This document shows, piece by piece, positions 63,766 through 64,000 of a stretch of 64,000 nucleotides of DNA; the stretch's first letter is position 1; each line of letters starts with the position of its first letter. The DNA is taken from positions 59,212 through 123,211 of IMG/VR virus record IMGVR_UViG_3300042554_001855; one strand, written 5' to 3'. The translations under genes and the position numbers were made by a program. The notes under the pieces are model-generated. The model had not been told where the DNA came from and did not search any database. It was given only the letters and a program-made list of their open reading frames with translations. Source of the DNA: a virus.

Positions 63766-64000
63766 TAGATTATGTTAAGTCCTGGTTCTAATAATTTATA
63801 TCTTTTTCCATCATATGCAACCCCAGAGTAATATTCTGTAGTATTCATAACGGAAAACATATTATATTCTCTACCATCCTCAAATGGAGTTATATCAACT
63901 AGATCTCCATAAGTATTTTTCCAGATACTATGATATATTGCACATCCATAAGTTTCATCTTCAGTATCTGTAATCAAATAGTATCCACTTATCTTTTCTC
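63765..64000 (-). CDS. Partial hypothetical protein (5' end beyond window)
   Basis: The frame is open to the right edge (KISGYYLITDTEDETYGCAI at the edge), so the true start lies outside. At least 77 residues are seen, ending AYDGKRYKLLEPGLNII. Soluble beta-rich character with aromatic residues; no family recognised. Linked by TAATG to the 53-aa gene. Confidence 0.6.
   Translation of the reverse strand, partial: EKISGYYLITDTEDETYGCAIYHSIWKNTYGDLVDITPFEDGREYNMFSVMNTTEYYSGVAYDGKRYKLLEPGLNII

Overview
The window is a piece of a large T4-like myovirus genome (cyanophage) that infects marine picocyanobacteria such as Synechococcus or Prochlorococcus. The evidence is the mix of giant collagen-repeat virion proteins with phage-borne photosynthesis and carbon genes (psbA, psbD, two hli genes, ferredoxin, plastoquinol oxidase, transaldolase, 6-phosphogluconate dehydrogenase, pstS), eight tRNA genes, HNH/GIY-type homing nucleases, T4-type late promoters (TATAAATA), and almost exclusively leftward, tightly packed, overlapping genes. 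The DNA is AT-rich. No replication, capsid or terminase gene lies in this window.

Layout. 1-9.3 kb: tail-fibre-like structural genes, the leftmost running off the edge. 9.4-11.6 kb: HNH nuclease, methyltransferase, small genes and a class II aldolase. 11.6-14.7 kb: psbD with a coupled small membrane protein, an endonuclease VII-like gene, and psbA. 14.7-22.6 kb: a second structural block, with a subtilisin-like protease protein and another collagen-repeat protein. 22.6-24.4 kb: redox and light-stress genes (peroxiredoxin, hli, ferredoxin, hli). 24.4-38.3 kb: one 19-gene operon for a complex glycan, with glycosyltransferases, sugar-nucleotide enzymes, methyltransferases and an HldE-like kinase plus an isomerase-nucleotidyltransferase fusion. 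38.3-45.4 kb: small genes, a plastoquinol oxidase/gnd operon rich in tiny membrane proteins, a Dps-like ferritin, and tRNAs Pro, Ser and Val. 45.4-48.2 kb: pstS and an outer-membrane porin. 48.2-53 kb: 2-oxoglutarate/Fe(II) oxygenases, tRNAs Gly, Thr, Asn, Leu and Arg with unassigned structured RNA between them, and a lysozyme. 53.1-55.2 kb: a four-gene plus-strand operon of exported proteins. 55.2-61.7 kb: nuclease, lipase, secreted zincin-like protein, membrane proteins, an autotransporter-like outer-membrane barrel and two cell-wall hydrolases that share an N-terminal domain. 61.7-64 kb: GIY-YIG-like gene, a proline/alanine-rich structural protein and a partial gene at the right edge.

Working together, the genes would keep photosystem II and electron flow running (D1, D2, Hli, PTOX, ferredoxin, peroxiredoxin), push carbon through the pentose phosphate pathway (Gnd, TalC) into an activated sugar for a phage-made glycan, raise phosphate uptake (PstS, possibly the porin, with a Pho box), and finally lyse the cell. 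The most unusual points are fused terminator-promoter modules whose hairpin loop carries the -35 box of the next unit, a three-copy structured repeat with compensating stems at 38.3 kb, several unassigned structured RNAs among the tRNAs, the RpiB-HldE-C fusion, and a phage encoding both an outer-membrane porin and an autotransporter-like barrel. Many very small genes (28-60 codons) are called here from overlapping start/stop codons and ribosome-binding sites.
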